A stretch of 41,032 bases of DNA from Myxococcales bacterium (lineage in GTDB: Bacteria > Myxococcota_A > Polyangia > Polyangiales > Houyiibacteriaceae). How positions within the stretch are numbered: position 1 is the stretch's first letter; each line of letters begins with the position of its first letter. The stretch spans positions 2,609,060-2,650,091 of the forward strand of contig CP070713.1 of NCBI GenBank assembly GCA_020351445.1. Direction: 5' to 3'. A program made the position numbers and the translations under genes. A model generated the notes under the pieces. It had not been told where the DNA came from. It made no database searches and saw nothing but the letters and a program-made list of their open reading frames with translations. Of this stretch, positions 19,710 through 33,271 are shown piece by piece.

Positions 19710-20392
19710 CTCTCGCTGAACTGGCGCCAGAGCATCTCGAATGTGGTTTCGTGCATTCCGGCCTTGGTCGCGTTGTACGGAGTGAAGTTCATCAGACGCA
19801 CGTATGCCACCCGCGCGGCCTGCCCTTGTCCATCGATGTCCAGCACATTGATGCAGCCGGCATCTTGCTCGATCCGGCGGTAGATCTCGGGGCCGGTTCC
19901 GAGCGCCTGCGCGAGAATGGTTCGGTTGACGACGCCGTGGCAGGCGACGAACACATGTGTCCAATCGTCCCGAGCCAGGAGCCCGCGCCATGCGGCGGCG
20001 ACCCGGTCCCAGAGCTCCACGTAGGACTCGCCGGTGAGAAAGCGTGCCCCAGGCTCTTCTGCGTGGTCGAAGGCCCCAACGAAGAGGGCCTCCATCGCCT
20101 CCGCGCTCTCGACGTCCTCGAAGGTGCCCGTTCTTGCTTCGGCCAGGTCCTCGATGACGTCGATCTTCAGCTCCCTCGGCCCGATCGCCAGCTCGGCGGT
20201 CTGGAGGGTTCGGCGAAGCCCTGTGCACACGGCCGAATCGATTGGAGCCTCGGCCAGAAGCAGCGCCAACGCCTCGGCCTGAGCGATCCCCGTATCGCTG
20301 AGAGCGGGATCGTGATCGCCAAGGCCTTGGCCCCTCCCGAAGTAAGACACGTCTCCGTGCCTCGCTAGATATACTCTGCGCCTGTTTTTCAC
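19706..20392 (-). CDS. Histidine phosphatase (phosphoglycerate mutase-like)
   Basis: This 228-aa branch-1 histidine phosphatase carries the RHG motif at residues 11-13 (nucleophile His12), a TGLRRTLQTAE segment, the acid region EARTGTFE and the second catalytic His152 in VACHGVVNR. Such proteins dephosphorylate small phosphorylated metabolites or proteins by a phosphohistidine intermediate. The exact substrate cannot be read from sequence, and the glycolytic mutase signature (RHGxSxWN) is absent, so it is not a canonical GpmA. The start is GTG 20392, since the codons immediately after it lead into the RHG strand. It diverges from the cytochrome c peroxidase gene with 57 bp between them. Confidence 0.9.
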   Translation of the reverse strand: MKNRRRVYLARHGDVSYFGRGQGLGDHDPALSDTGIAQAEALALLLAEAPIDSAVCTGLRRTLQTAELAIGPRELKIDVIEDLAEARTGTFEDVESAEAMEALFVGAFDHAEEPGARFLTGESYVELWDRVAAAWRGLLARDDWTHVFVACHGVVNRTILAQALGTGPEIYRRIEQDAGCINVLDIDGQGQAARVAYVRLMNFTPYNATKAGMHETTFEMLWRQFSES

Positions 20393-20449
20393 CGGCGCGC
20401 AGCATAGCAGCGGGTGCCCAGGTGCGCTCGACCTGCTACCGTTTGCGCC

Positions 20450-21478
20450 ATGTCTCAGATGAAGTGGGCGCTGGTCATCCTCGCGGCCGTCGCGGTCGTG
20501 GGTTGCACGAAGAAGGAACCCCCCCCTCCGGCTGCAGAAGAAGCGGCCGCCGTGGAGGAGGAGAAACCGACCATACCAGAAGTCGAACCGATCAAACCGC
20601 TTCCCAACTCAGTCGACGTCAACATGGAAAAGGTGTTGCTCGGAAGAAGCCTCTACCACGACACGACGCTTTCCGGTGACGGGACGATTTCGTGCGCGAC
20701 GTGCCACATGCTGGACCACGGCGGCGCGGAACCCCGCAAAACATCGACTGGCATCCGCGGTCAGATCGGGCCGATCAACTCGCCTACGGTGTTGAACTCC
20801 GGATACAACTTCGTGCAATTCTGGGATGGGCGCGCGAAGGACTTACAGGAACAAGCAGCCGGTCCCGTCGAGAACCCGATCGAGATGGGCGCCAAATGGG
20901 AAAAGGTGGTCGAGCGCCTCGGGAAAAACAAGGAGTACGCTGCGGCCTTTGCGAAGCTCTACGAAGACGGTGTGACGAAAGACAACGCGACCGACGCGAT
21001 CGCGGAGTACGAGAAGTCGCTGATCACGCCCTCTCGCTTCGACAAGTACCTCCTCGGTGACGAAGCCGCGATAACCGACGCCGAGAAGAAGGGTTACGCG
21101 ACCTTCAAAGAGACTGGCTGCACGGCATGCCACACGGGGATCATCGCCGGCGGCACGATGTTCCAGAAGATGGGGCTCGTAAAGGACTACTTCGCCGACC
21201 GCGGCACGCCGATCACCGAGGCGGACCTCGGCCGATTCAACGTCACCAAAAACCCGGCCGACAAGCACTTCTTCAAGGTCCCCACGCTGCGCAACATCGA
21301 GCTCACTTCGCCGTATCTGCACGACGGCTCCCGCGCAACGCTTGAGGAAACCGTGAAGGTCATGGGCAAATACCAACTCGGCAAGGACCTCAACGACGCG
21401 CAGATCAACAGCATCGTCACTTTCCTCAAGAGCCTCACCGGCGAGCTCCCCGCGCACGCGAAGCCAACAGACACCTAG
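20450..21478 (+). CDS. Di-haem cytochrome c peroxidase, lipoprotein
   Basis: This 342-aa enzyme of the CcpA/MauG family reduces hydrogen peroxide with electrons from small c-type cytochromes in the periplasm. Two c-haem sites are present: CATCH (Cys82, Cys85, His86) and CTACH (Cys224, Cys227, His228). Family segments such as LGRSLYHDTTLSGDGTISC, INSPTVLN, FWDGRAKDL and VPTLRNIELTSPYLHDGS are intact. The N-terminus is a lipoprotein signal (VVGC, Cys19) followed by a Pro/Glu-rich spacer, so it is tethered to a membrane instead of being free. ATG 20450 is preferred, and an in-frame start at 20414 would add a non-signal extension. It implies c-type cytochrome maturation and a respiratory, oxygen-exposed lifestyle. 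Confidence 0.94.
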   Translation: MSQMKWALVILAAVAVVGCTKKEPPPPAAEEAAAVEEEKPTIPEVEPIKPLPNSVDVNMEKVLLGRSLYHDTTLSGDGTISCATCHMLDHGGAEPRKTSTGIRGQIGPINSPTVLNSGYNFVQFWDGRAKDLQEQAAGPVENPIEMGAKWEKVVERLGKNKEYAAAFAKLYEDGVTKDNATDAIAEYEKSLITPSRFDKYLLGDEAAITDAEKKGYATFKETGCTACHTGIIAGGTMFQKMGLVKDYFADRGTPITEADLGRFNVTKNPADKHFFKVPTLRNIELTSPYLHDGSRATLEETVKVMGKYQLGKDLNDAQINSIVTFLKSLTGELPAHAKPTDT

Positions 21479-21520
21479 ACGCTCGCGTGGGTCAGGCCCT
21501 GGGGCACGAAAGACTGCTCG

Positions 21521-21555
21521 AGAAAAGGGGACAGTCCCCTTTTCTGAAGGGTTAA
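21521..21555. repeat. Palindromic repeat, copy 2 (GGGGACNGTCCCC core)
   Basis: An 11-bp perfect stem (21521-21531 with 21535-21545) closes a CAG loop. The core AAAAGGGGACNGTCCCCTTTT is shared with the copy at 7886-7930. Read on the minus strand, the first 22 bases, starting at TTAACCC, match copy 1 at 19 of 22 positions without gaps. The TAA inside it is the stop codon of the minus-strand gene that starts at 23453. It sits in the 73-bp gap between two convergent genes and has U-runs on both strands, so it could act as a bidirectional terminator. The far arm present in copy 1 has degenerated here. Confidence 0.8.
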
Positions 21556-23453
21556 TTCACCACCTGGAGACGAACGGTCTCCGGATCGGGATCGGTCCGA
21601 GGCGTCGGGGCCGGGATGTATTCGTGGCTCGCCGGGATCGATGCTTCGACACTCTCTTCGGCGCTCGGGACGGTACGTCGCATGAGCGTTTGCCACACTT
21701 CTTTTGGCGCCGGGAGCTTCTCTTTCAGCTCCACGTAGAGGAGGCGCCCGAGCGACGGCAAGTAGGGGGCCATCTTGTCGAAGGTCTGCTTTGCGTGCGG
21801 AAGGTCCTTGGTGAGCAATCCCTTCGCGCGCGTCACCGCACGCGTGGTGTGCACCTTGGCCCGCCCTAACCGCCCTTTTCCGATGAGAGGCCCGATTTCG
21901 TGGATGAGGTCAGCGCCTGTGCCCGCAGCGACGTGAGGCGCTTTGTGGAACGTTTTTGCATACCGAGTACCCTTCAAAAACTCGCGGGCCTGCTCCTCAG
22001 TGATGCCATATTGGTCGAGCGCTGCTTGGTACTCTTGGCGTGCACGCTCGCGGGCCTTGAACATGTACATCTGCACGCGAGAGTAGAAGTTCACCGCGCC
22101 GTCACCGCTGGTTTCGACCGGGCAGTAGATGGCGTCGGGGTGAAGCTCGGTGATCACGGTTTGGATCCCGTCGGAAACGCCGGAGCTCGGCATGCACCCG
22201 AACGGTTTCACGCTCAGCGTCATGTGCGCCTTTTGCTTCGCCACATTGAGGACGAGCTTGGCAACCTCCATGTGTCCTTCGCCGCCACGAAGCTCGTTGT
22301 TGTAAAAGCTGTGCCCGACCTTGGCGATCTCGTCCATGTCGGGGAGCTTGTGGCGCTTGAGGCCGCCAATCGCGGAGAACGTGGCAAATGTGGCGCGCAA
22401 CGCCAGCTCACCAAGCCAGACGCCGGCCATCTTGTAGCCGACGTCGGAGCCTTCGAGACCATAGTACGACTCGTCAGTACCACGAAGCGTCATTCGCCGC
22501 TCGGTGTCATGCCGCATCTCCCACAGGGTGTAGAGCAGCCAGTTGACCAACGTCTGGATGTCGTTTTCGCCGCCTTCCGATTCGACGAATCGCTGGAGAT
22601 GGTAGTTGCCGTCGCCCTCTGTGGTCATCGCCCAAAACTCGCCAATGATCGCGACCTTCGGTTTTGCGCGAAGGCGATCGACCTCGACCGCTTGGAGGTG
22701 CCTCCGGCTGCGCCACAACGCGCGCAGGACGCTGTTGTTCTGTTCTAGGGCCTCGCGAACCTCTCGCTTCACCTCGGCGATCGCTCGATCGGTCGCGCCG
22801 TCTTCCACCTCATAGGGCCGGATACGATAGCTGAGCACGTTGATCACGTCGCCGGCGAACAGGCCACGTGCCAGTGCCATGAAGAACTGCGGATTGAGCA
22901 CGAGGCCGAGCTCTTCGCCGGTCGCCTGCTTGAACCCGGACTGCTGCTGAAAGAGCACGACGCGGAAGCCGTCGAAGCCAGCGTCGCGCAGCGCCTTGCG
23001 GTACTCCGTCACGTACATGCCAAACCTGCAGGGACCGCAGGCGCCGGCCGTCAGAAAGACGTAGTTGTCGATGATCTCCTGGGCCGAAAGCCCCTCTTCA
23101 TCGCGTAACCGGCTGAGCTCTTTGACGAGATTCCCGACCGTGAAATAGGTGGGATTACATTGCGCCTTGTTGCCGAACTCTTTGCCATAGCGGAGCGCCG
23201 CGACGTCCGCGCACTCCATGGAACGCGTGTTGTACCCGATTCCCTTGAGCGCAGAAGCGACGAACTCGTCGTGGGCCATCGTCAGGCCGCCATTGAGAAT
23301 CGTCGTCGTCGGGCGCTCTTTGGCTGAGAAGAACGGGTTGACCATGGAATCGGTCCACTGCTCCCGGTTGTCGTCGAGCCCAAGTCGTGCCCGCTCTTTC
23401 GCCTCGAATGCGGCGAGCTCTTTATCGATGTCGATTTCGAAACCATCAGCCAT
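21552..23453 (-). CDS. 2-hydroxyacyl-CoA dehydratase-related Fe-S protein (COG3581 type)
   Basis: This 633-aa cytoplasmic protein is of the family that in many anaerobes is fused behind a double activase and DUF2229-type domain. Conserved-looking cysteines are Cys81 (MECAD), Cys99 (AQCNP), Cys139 and Cys142 (AGACGPCRFGMY), Cys420 (KPFGCMPSSGVSDG) and Cys444 (IYCPVETSGDG). The set is suited to bind one or more Fe-S clusters as in HgdA/HgdB dehydratase subunits. The C-terminal 130 residues (helical, then Pro-rich) are an extension of unclear role. I chose ATG 23453 because AAGGGG lies 6 nt upstream. A GTG at 23468 would overlap the previous stop. It follows the activase gene by 11 bp and is surely its partner. 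The substrate is unknown, and the assignment to COG3581 is from memory of motifs. Confidence 0.85.
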   Translation of the reverse strand: MADGFEIDIDKELAAFEAKERARLGLDDNREQWTDSMVNPFFSAKERPTTTILNGGLTMAHDEFVASALKGIGYNTRSMECADVAALRYGKEFGNKAQCNPTYFTVGNLVKELSRLRDEEGLSAQEIIDNYVFLTAGACGPCRFGMYVTEYRKALRDAGFDGFRVVLFQQQSGFKQATGEELGLVLNPQFFMALARGLFAGDVINVLSYRIRPYEVEDGATDRAIAEVKREVREALEQNNSVLRALWRSRRHLQAVEVDRLRAKPKVAIIGEFWAMTTEGDGNYHLQRFVESEGGENDIQTLVNWLLYTLWEMRHDTERRMTLRGTDESYYGLEGSDVGYKMAGVWLGELALRATFATFSAIGGLKRHKLPDMDEIAKVGHSFYNNELRGGEGHMEVAKLVLNVAKQKAHMTLSVKPFGCMPSSGVSDGIQTVITELHPDAIYCPVETSGDGAVNFYSRVQMYMFKARERARQEYQAALDQYGITEEQAREFLKGTRYAKTFHKAPHVAAGTGADLIHEIGPLIGKGRLGRAKVHTTRAVTRAKGLLTKDLPHAKQTFDKMAPYLPSLGRLLYVELKEKLPAPKEVWQTLMRRTVPSAEESVEASIPASHEYIPAPTPRTDPDPETVRLQVVN

Positions 23454-23464
23454 GTCTAGCCCCT

Positions 23465-27058
<3,594 letters not shown>

Positions 27059-27207
27059 CCGTGCGTTTGTACCCTTCCCTCGTGCGCGAAGCGAGGTAAA
27101 CACAAGCTTCGCTGAAAGTCACGCGACTTGACTTGCAAATCGGGGACGTCGACGTCACACCACGCTCTGCGGGCTGCACGGTCCTGAGCCACCCCGCGGA
27201 GGATTCG

Positions 27208-28394
<1,187 letters not shown>

Positions 28395-28395
<1 letters not shown>

Positions 28396-29546
28396 TGCTC
28401 GCTTGTCAACAGCTGGATCTCAGTCGAGTCGATTCGCCCACCCACGTGATCGACCTTGCCGCCTTGGAGCGCAATTTGGAGCTTTTGGCGCATGCCCGCC
28501 GCGCTGCGGGCTGCGGAATTCTGCTCGCGCTCAAAGGCTTCGCAACCTGGTCGACGTTCCCGCTGGTAGCCAAATATCTGGATGGTGTGGCCGCAAGCGG
28601 TCCCGACGAGGCGCGACTCGGCGCTGAGGAGCTGGGCAAGCAAGTCCACACCTATTGCCCGGCGTTCGACGAGACCTCGCTCCGCGAGACCATTCGCTAC
28701 TCCGATCACGTCATCTTCAACTCACCGTCGCAAATCGACCGCTTTCGCTCGATCGTCGACGAGCACGCATCGGATACGAGCTTCGGCCTGCGAATCAATC
28801 CCCAGCACTCCGAAGTCCACGTCGCTCTCTATGACCCCTGCGCGCCGGGGTCGCGACTAGGCGCGACCAGAGCGGCGCTTGTCAAAGCCAACCTGCGGGG
28901 CATCGAGGGCCTTCACTTTCACACCCTCTGTGAGCTCGGCGCCGACGCTCTTCAACGGACGCTCGCCATCCTCGAAGACCGCTTCGCGCCGTGGCTGGAC
29001 GAAGCCAAGTGGGTGAACTTCGGGGGCGGCCATCACATCACGCAAGCCAACTATGATGTGGGCCTTCTGATCGACCTGGTCCGGGACTTTAAGCGGCAGC
29101 ACCGCGTCGAAGTATTCCTCGAACCCGGAGAGGCGATCGGGCTGAACGCGGGCGTTCTCGTCGCCTCGGTGCTCGACGTGATCGAAAACGACGGACCGAT
29201 CGCGGTCCTGGACATCTCCGCAACCGCCCACATGCCCGATATCCTCGAGATGCCGTACCGCCCGCAGATTCGGGGCGCAGGACAACCCGGACAGCTCCGC
29301 CATACCTACCGTCTGGGCGGCCTCAGCTGTCTCGCGGGCGACGTGATCGGGGAGTACTCGTTCCCGGAGCCCTTGCAGGTCGGTGACCGCTTGATCTTCG
29401 AAGACATGGCTCACTACACGATGGTCAAAAACACCACCTTCAACGGGGTCCGGCTGCCGTCGATCGCCCTGTACGACCCGCGCGACGACTCATACCGCGT
29501 CCAACGGCGCTTCGGCTATGAGGACTATCGAAACCGCCTCTCCTGA
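28395..29546 (+). CDS. nspC: Carboxynorspermidine/carboxyspermidine decarboxylase
   Basis: This 383-aa PLP enzyme of fold type III (alanine-racemase-like) decarboxylates the product of the preceding gene to spermidine or norspermidine. The PLP lysine is Lys47 in LLALKGFATWS. Other family landmarks are GLHFHTLCELGADALQRTL, the phosphate-binding FGGGHHITQ, LEPGEAIGLNAG, DISATAHMPDILEMP and the late GLSCLAGDVIGEY with the active-site cysteine. Length is standard. The GTG start at 28395 shares one base with the previous stop (TAGTG), so translation is coupled. Together these two genes form the alternative polyamine route used in place of SpeD/SpeE. Confidence 0.94.
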
Positions 29547-29583
29547 GGCTTGAACTTCGATCCAAAGGAGTAAGACTGGCGCG

Positions 29584-30096
29584 ATGAACGCCTTCTCCGA
29601 TTTCACAACGTACGCTAAGGAAACGGGCTCACGCTTGACCGACCAACCGCTGCTCGTCGAGAAGACACGACACCTCAACGCGACGCAACACGAGCTGTTC
29701 AACTACACGAGTGACTTCGATCGGTCGAGCGAGTGGCTTTGGGGCGCGAAAAAGACCTGGGCTGACGACACCAAGGCCGAAGCTCCAGGTCAAGTCGGAT
29801 CGGTGCGCATGATTCAAGGCTCGGCGGGCAAACCGATACGAGAGGTAGTCAAGGCCTACGAAGCGCCACGGATGCTTGCGTACTCAGCGAACGACGGGGC
29901 TTTTTTCGGACTCTGCACCGACCACCTCGGGGTGCTCACCTGCGAGCCCCATCCCGACGGCGGGACCGTGGTCTGCTGGCTCGCCTACGGACGGCTCGCA
30001 TCCTCGCCAGCCAAAGCGTGGGCCGGCAAAAAGCTGTTCCAAGTCGCTTTGGGGAACGGTATGAAGAACCTAGAGCGAAAGTTTCCGCCTCGCTGA
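29584..30096 (+). CDS. SRPBCC-fold (START/polyketide cyclase-like) protein
   Basis: This 170-aa soluble protein has the SRPBCC pattern: an N-terminal strand with RHLNATQHELFNYTSDFDRS, a central SVRMIQGSAGKPIREVVKAY, and a final long helix (AKAWAGKKLFQVALGNGMKN). This fold makes a cavity for a hydrophobic ligand. Members are lipid or polyketide binding proteins or cyclases, and the ligand cannot be told from sequence. AAAGGAG lies just before ATG 29584, giving a strong ribosome site. It is 37 bp after nspC and only 4 bp before recC, so it sits within the same transcript as the recombination genes. I see no reason in its sequence for that linkage. Confidence 0.85.
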   Translation: MNAFSDFTTYAKETGSRLTDQPLLVEKTRHLNATQHELFNYTSDFDRSSEWLWGAKKTWADDTKAEAPGQVGSVRMIQGSAGKPIREVVKAYEAPRMLAYSANDGAFFGLCTDHLGVLTCEPHPDGGTVVCWLAYGRLASSPAKAWAGKKLFQVALGNGMKNLERKFPPR

Positions 30097-30100
30097 GCGC

Positions 30101-33100
30101 ATGGAGCTCATCCGTAGCAACCGAACCGAAAACCTAGCGGATGCCCTGGCATCGCTCGTGCGCGATAGGCCTCTCGGGCCGTTCGAAAAAGAGGCGATCG
30201 TCGTTCAGAGCCGCGGGATGGAGCGTTGGCTGACACTTGCGCTAGCCGAGCGACTCGGCATCTGGAGCAACCCATCTTTTCCCTTCGCGCAATCGGCGAT
30301 CGAGCAGATCCTCGATGACCTCGCGGGGGGGGCCTCCGAAGACGCCAACGCATATTCTCCCGGTCGGTTGAAGTGGACGATTGCCGAGCTGCTATGTGAA
30401 TCCGTCCCCACGGAGCTCGAGACCTACCTAGGGAGCCCATCGGATGCGGATAGGGTCCTCGGGCTTTCGACGACTGTCTCCAAGGTGTTCGAGCGCTACA
30501 TCGTGCATCGCCCGGACTTTTTGAAACGATGGGCGCAAGGCCAAGGGACGGGCTGGCAGGCAGAGCTCTGGCGGCGCGTCGTACGCAAGCTCGGTCCGCA
30601 CGACCTGGCAACGCGCATCCAGGATGCGCTGGAGGCACTTCACTCGAGGCGCGAGGTTGCCGACGTTCGTTTCCGCCGCCTTCATTTGTTCTCGCTCGAA
30701 ACGCTACCCCCCCTGTTTCTTCGATTTTTTGGGGTCCTTTCGCGAGAGATACCTACGACGTTGTACCTGCTCGAGCCCTCGTCCGAATACATCGGGGACG
30801 TCCAGCTGACGGCCCGGGCAGCGCATCGAGTGGGTGCTCCCTGTGATGGCCACACATTTCTCTCGAACCTTGGGCGCCTTTCGCGCGACTTCCAGCAACT
30901 CTTGCTCTCGGTCGACGAGAACGTGCAACGAAGCATCGACCTGTTCGAAACCCCCGCTCGGCGGAATCTACTGAGCTCGTTGCAGGCGGACATCCGGGAG
31001 TTTCGAATCGCTCCCGAAGATGCCGACCGCGATGCCATCGACCCAACCGATCAGTCGATCTCGATCCATGCGTGTGCCGGGCCGATGCGTGAAGCGCAGG
31101 TGCTTCACGACCTCGTACGAGCCGCTCTCGAGGATGACCACTCGCTCGAGCCGGAAGACATTGTCGTCATGACGCCCGACCTCGAAACGTATGCGCCTGC
31201 TTTTCGTGCCGTATTCGGACAGGACGAGGCCCACCGGATCCCGTACGAGGTACATGACCGCAAGACTCGCGACGACACGTCGTTCTACGATGACTTCCTG
31301 GCGGCGCTCGAAGTGCTCGATTCCCGCTTCTCGGTCCTCGACGTCGCTCGGCTGATGGATGCGAGCTCCATGAGGGGGGATTTCCGATTCACTCCGGACG
31401 AGCGAGCGCGCGTCACGGAGTTGCTCGCCGCGGCAGGAGTTCGCTGGGGGGTCGATGCCGAGCATCGAGAAGAGCTCGAGTTTCCAGCGGAGGCTCTTCA
31501 CACCTGGCGCGCCGGTCTCGGACGCCTCTTTCTCGGGTTCGCTTCGATGCCAGAGGCGACTCGAGCGTTCGAGGGACTGCTGCCGCGCGGCGCACCGACG
31601 CTTGGCGATGCCGAGCTGGTGGCGCGCTTGTCGCGGCTCTGCGAGGTCCTGTTCGATTTCCACCAACACACCCGCCTACCGCTCGATGTGGGCGCCTGGG
31701 TACCCTTCCTCGAGCGACTCGCGCGGTTGCTGTTCGAGGAGGACGATGAAAGCAGCGCCGCGGTACGCAGCCTTCGGGAAGCACTCTACGGATTGCGGGA
31801 GCTAACCGCGCTCAGCGGGTACACCGGGCTGATTTCGCTCAAGACCCTGCGGAAGGAGCTGAGCGCTCAGCTGCTCGAAAAAACGCCTGCGGTCGGATTC
31901 TTGCGACGCGGCGTGACACTCACCGAGCTCGTGCCTTTGCGCTCGATTCCTTTTCGCGTCGTGTGCCTGGTGGGAATGAGCGAGGATTCGTTTCCGCGCG
32001 CCGATGACCGTCCAAGCTTCGATCTGACGCGAACACAACACCGGCCTGGAGACCGGAACAAGAGATACGACGACCGTCATTCGTTTCTGCAGGCGCTTCT
32101 GTGTGCGCGCGACCGAGTCATCATCACGTACAGCGCGCCGCCTATCAGCCCTCGAACGGGCGCGAACCCATCCCCGGTTGTCTGGGATCTCTGCGAAACG
32201 ATCAACCGATACTACCAACTGCCCAAGGGCAAATCCGTGCTCGAAGCGACAACCCACCCCTTTCATGCATTCGACCCGAAGTATTTCGAAGACCGCGGTT
32301 TACCGCAGAGCTTTTCGCGGAGGTATCTAACCATCGCTCGGGCACTGGCGGCTCCCTCGGAGGAGCCTTCGCGGGTCGAGCTACGCGCCGAGGCGGAGGA
32401 CCCAGAGATGACTGTGTCAGTGGGCGAGCTGGCGCGCTGGCTCTGGAATCCTGCCACCGCGTTCATCGACGAAGTCCTACGCGCCCGCTTTGATCGGTCC
32501 GAGCTCTACGAGCCGACCAGCGCTCTGACGGAAATCGGTCCGCTCGCGGCTTCCGTAATCGGGAACGGCGCCCTGCGAGCTGGTCTTCGAGGCAACGCGC
32601 TCGAGGAATACCTGTCCGCGGCGCCCGAGTTCCCGGATGGAAATCGAGGCGCTCTTCAAAGGCAGGCGCTCGCGCAGGAGATCCGTGCGGTTAACGCGCG
32701 AAAGGCGGAGCTCGAGATCGATCCGGGTGCCGCTTCAATGCTTCTGTCGACTCAGGTCGGCGACTTCGTCTTGGAGGGCCGCCTCGACGGCTTGTACCCA
32801 AAGCATCGGGTGCTTAAACGCTTCACGAAGGTAGGCGGCAGAGCGGAGCTCGCCGTCTGGATCGAACACCTGCTCATGCAGACCGCCGCTTCCTCGGCGC
32901 TGCCGCACGAGACGCATCTCGTGCTCCGAAAAACCCAAACGAGAGCGAGCCTCGTGTCGTTCGCCCAGGTAAACGAGCCAAGAACGGTGCTCGAAGCTCT
33001 GCTCACCACGTATCGCAGATGCCAAGAAGCACCGCTTCCCTTGTTCGAGAAGTCGTCCCGGGCATTCGCTGAGCGGTATGCTGGGGACGACACGACTCGC

Positions 33101-33271
33101 GCAATCAAGGCGGCGAAGAACGAGCTGAGCAAGCAACGCAGATGGGACTCTCGCCTCGAGTACGTGCTAGGCCCCGATGATCCGTTTCAGGATCCCGAGT
33201 GGTCCGAGGCATTTCAGCGCACTGCACTCACTGTCTACCAGCCGCTGTTCGCGCATCGGAGTGAGCGATGA
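30101..33271 (+). CDS. recC: Exodeoxyribonuclease V subunit gamma
   Basis: This 1056-aa RecC subunit of RecBCD holds the complex together, splits the duplex and scans for Chi. The N-terminus has the family segment EAIVVQSRGMERWLTLALAE with LGIWSNPSFPFA. Later come FSLETLPPLFLRFFGVLS, LGRLSRDFQQLL, VSIHACAGPMREAQVLHD-like text and RSIPFRVVCLVGMSEDSFPR. E. coli RecC is 1122 aa, so this is near full length. RecC has a dead nuclease-like C-terminal domain, so no catalytic residues are expected. The stop overlaps recB by 4 bp. Gene order recC-recB-recD is as in enterobacteria but without ptrA between. Confidence 0.95.
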   Translation: MELIRSNRTENLADALASLVRDRPLGPFEKEAIVVQSRGMERWLTLALAERLGIWSNPSFPFAQSAIEQILDDLAGGASEDANAYSPGRLKWTIAELLCESVPTELETYLGSPSDADRVLGLSTTVSKVFERYIVHRPDFLKRWAQGQGTGWQAELWRRVVRKLGPHDLATRIQDALEALHSRREVADVRFRRLHLFSLETLPPLFLRFFGVLSREIPTTLYLLEPSSEYIGDVQLTARAAHRVGAPCDGHTFLSNLGRLSRDFQQLLLSVDENVQRSIDLFETPARRNLLSSLQADIREFRIAPEDADRDAIDPTDQSISIHACAGPMREAQVLHDLVRAALEDDHSLEPEDIVVMTPDLETYAPAFRAVFGQDEAHRIPYEVHDRKTRDDTSFYDDFLAALEVLDSRFSVLDVARLMDASSMRGDFRFTPDERARVTELLAAAGVRWGVDAEHREELEFPAEALHTWRAGLGRLFLGFASMPEATRAFEGLLPRGAPTLGDAELVARLSRLCEVLFDFHQHTRLPLDVGAWVPFLERLARLLFEEDDESSAAVRSLREALYGLRELTALSGYTGLISLKTLRKELSAQLLEKTPAVGFLRRGVTLTELVPLRSIPFRVVCLVGMSEDSFPRADDRPSFDLTRTQHRPGDRNKRYDDRHSFLQALLCARDRVIITYSAPPISPRTGANPSPVVWDLCETINRYYQLPKGKSVLEATTHPFHAFDPKYFEDRGLPQSFSRRYLTIARALAAPSEEPSRVELRAEAEDPEMTVSVGELARWLWNPATAFIDEVLRARFDRSELYEPTSALTEIGPLAASVIGNGALRAGLRGNALEEYLSAAPEFPDGNRGALQRQALAQEIRAVNARKAELEIDPGAASMLLSTQVGDFVLEGRLDGLYPKHRVLKRFTKVGGRAELAVWIEHLLMQTAASSALPHETHLVLRKTQTRASLVSFAQVNEPRTVLEALLTTYRRCQEAPLPLFEKSSRAFAERYAGDDTTRAIKAAKNELSKQRRWDSRLEYVLGPDDPFQDPEWSEAFQRTALTVYQPLFAHRSER

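Noticed and set aside
27059-27103. GTG 27103 as start of the activase
   Set aside because: It would add 15 Arg/Gly-rich residues before the first beta strand of the ATPase fold and intrude on the divergent promoter region. ATG 27058 fits the family N-terminus.
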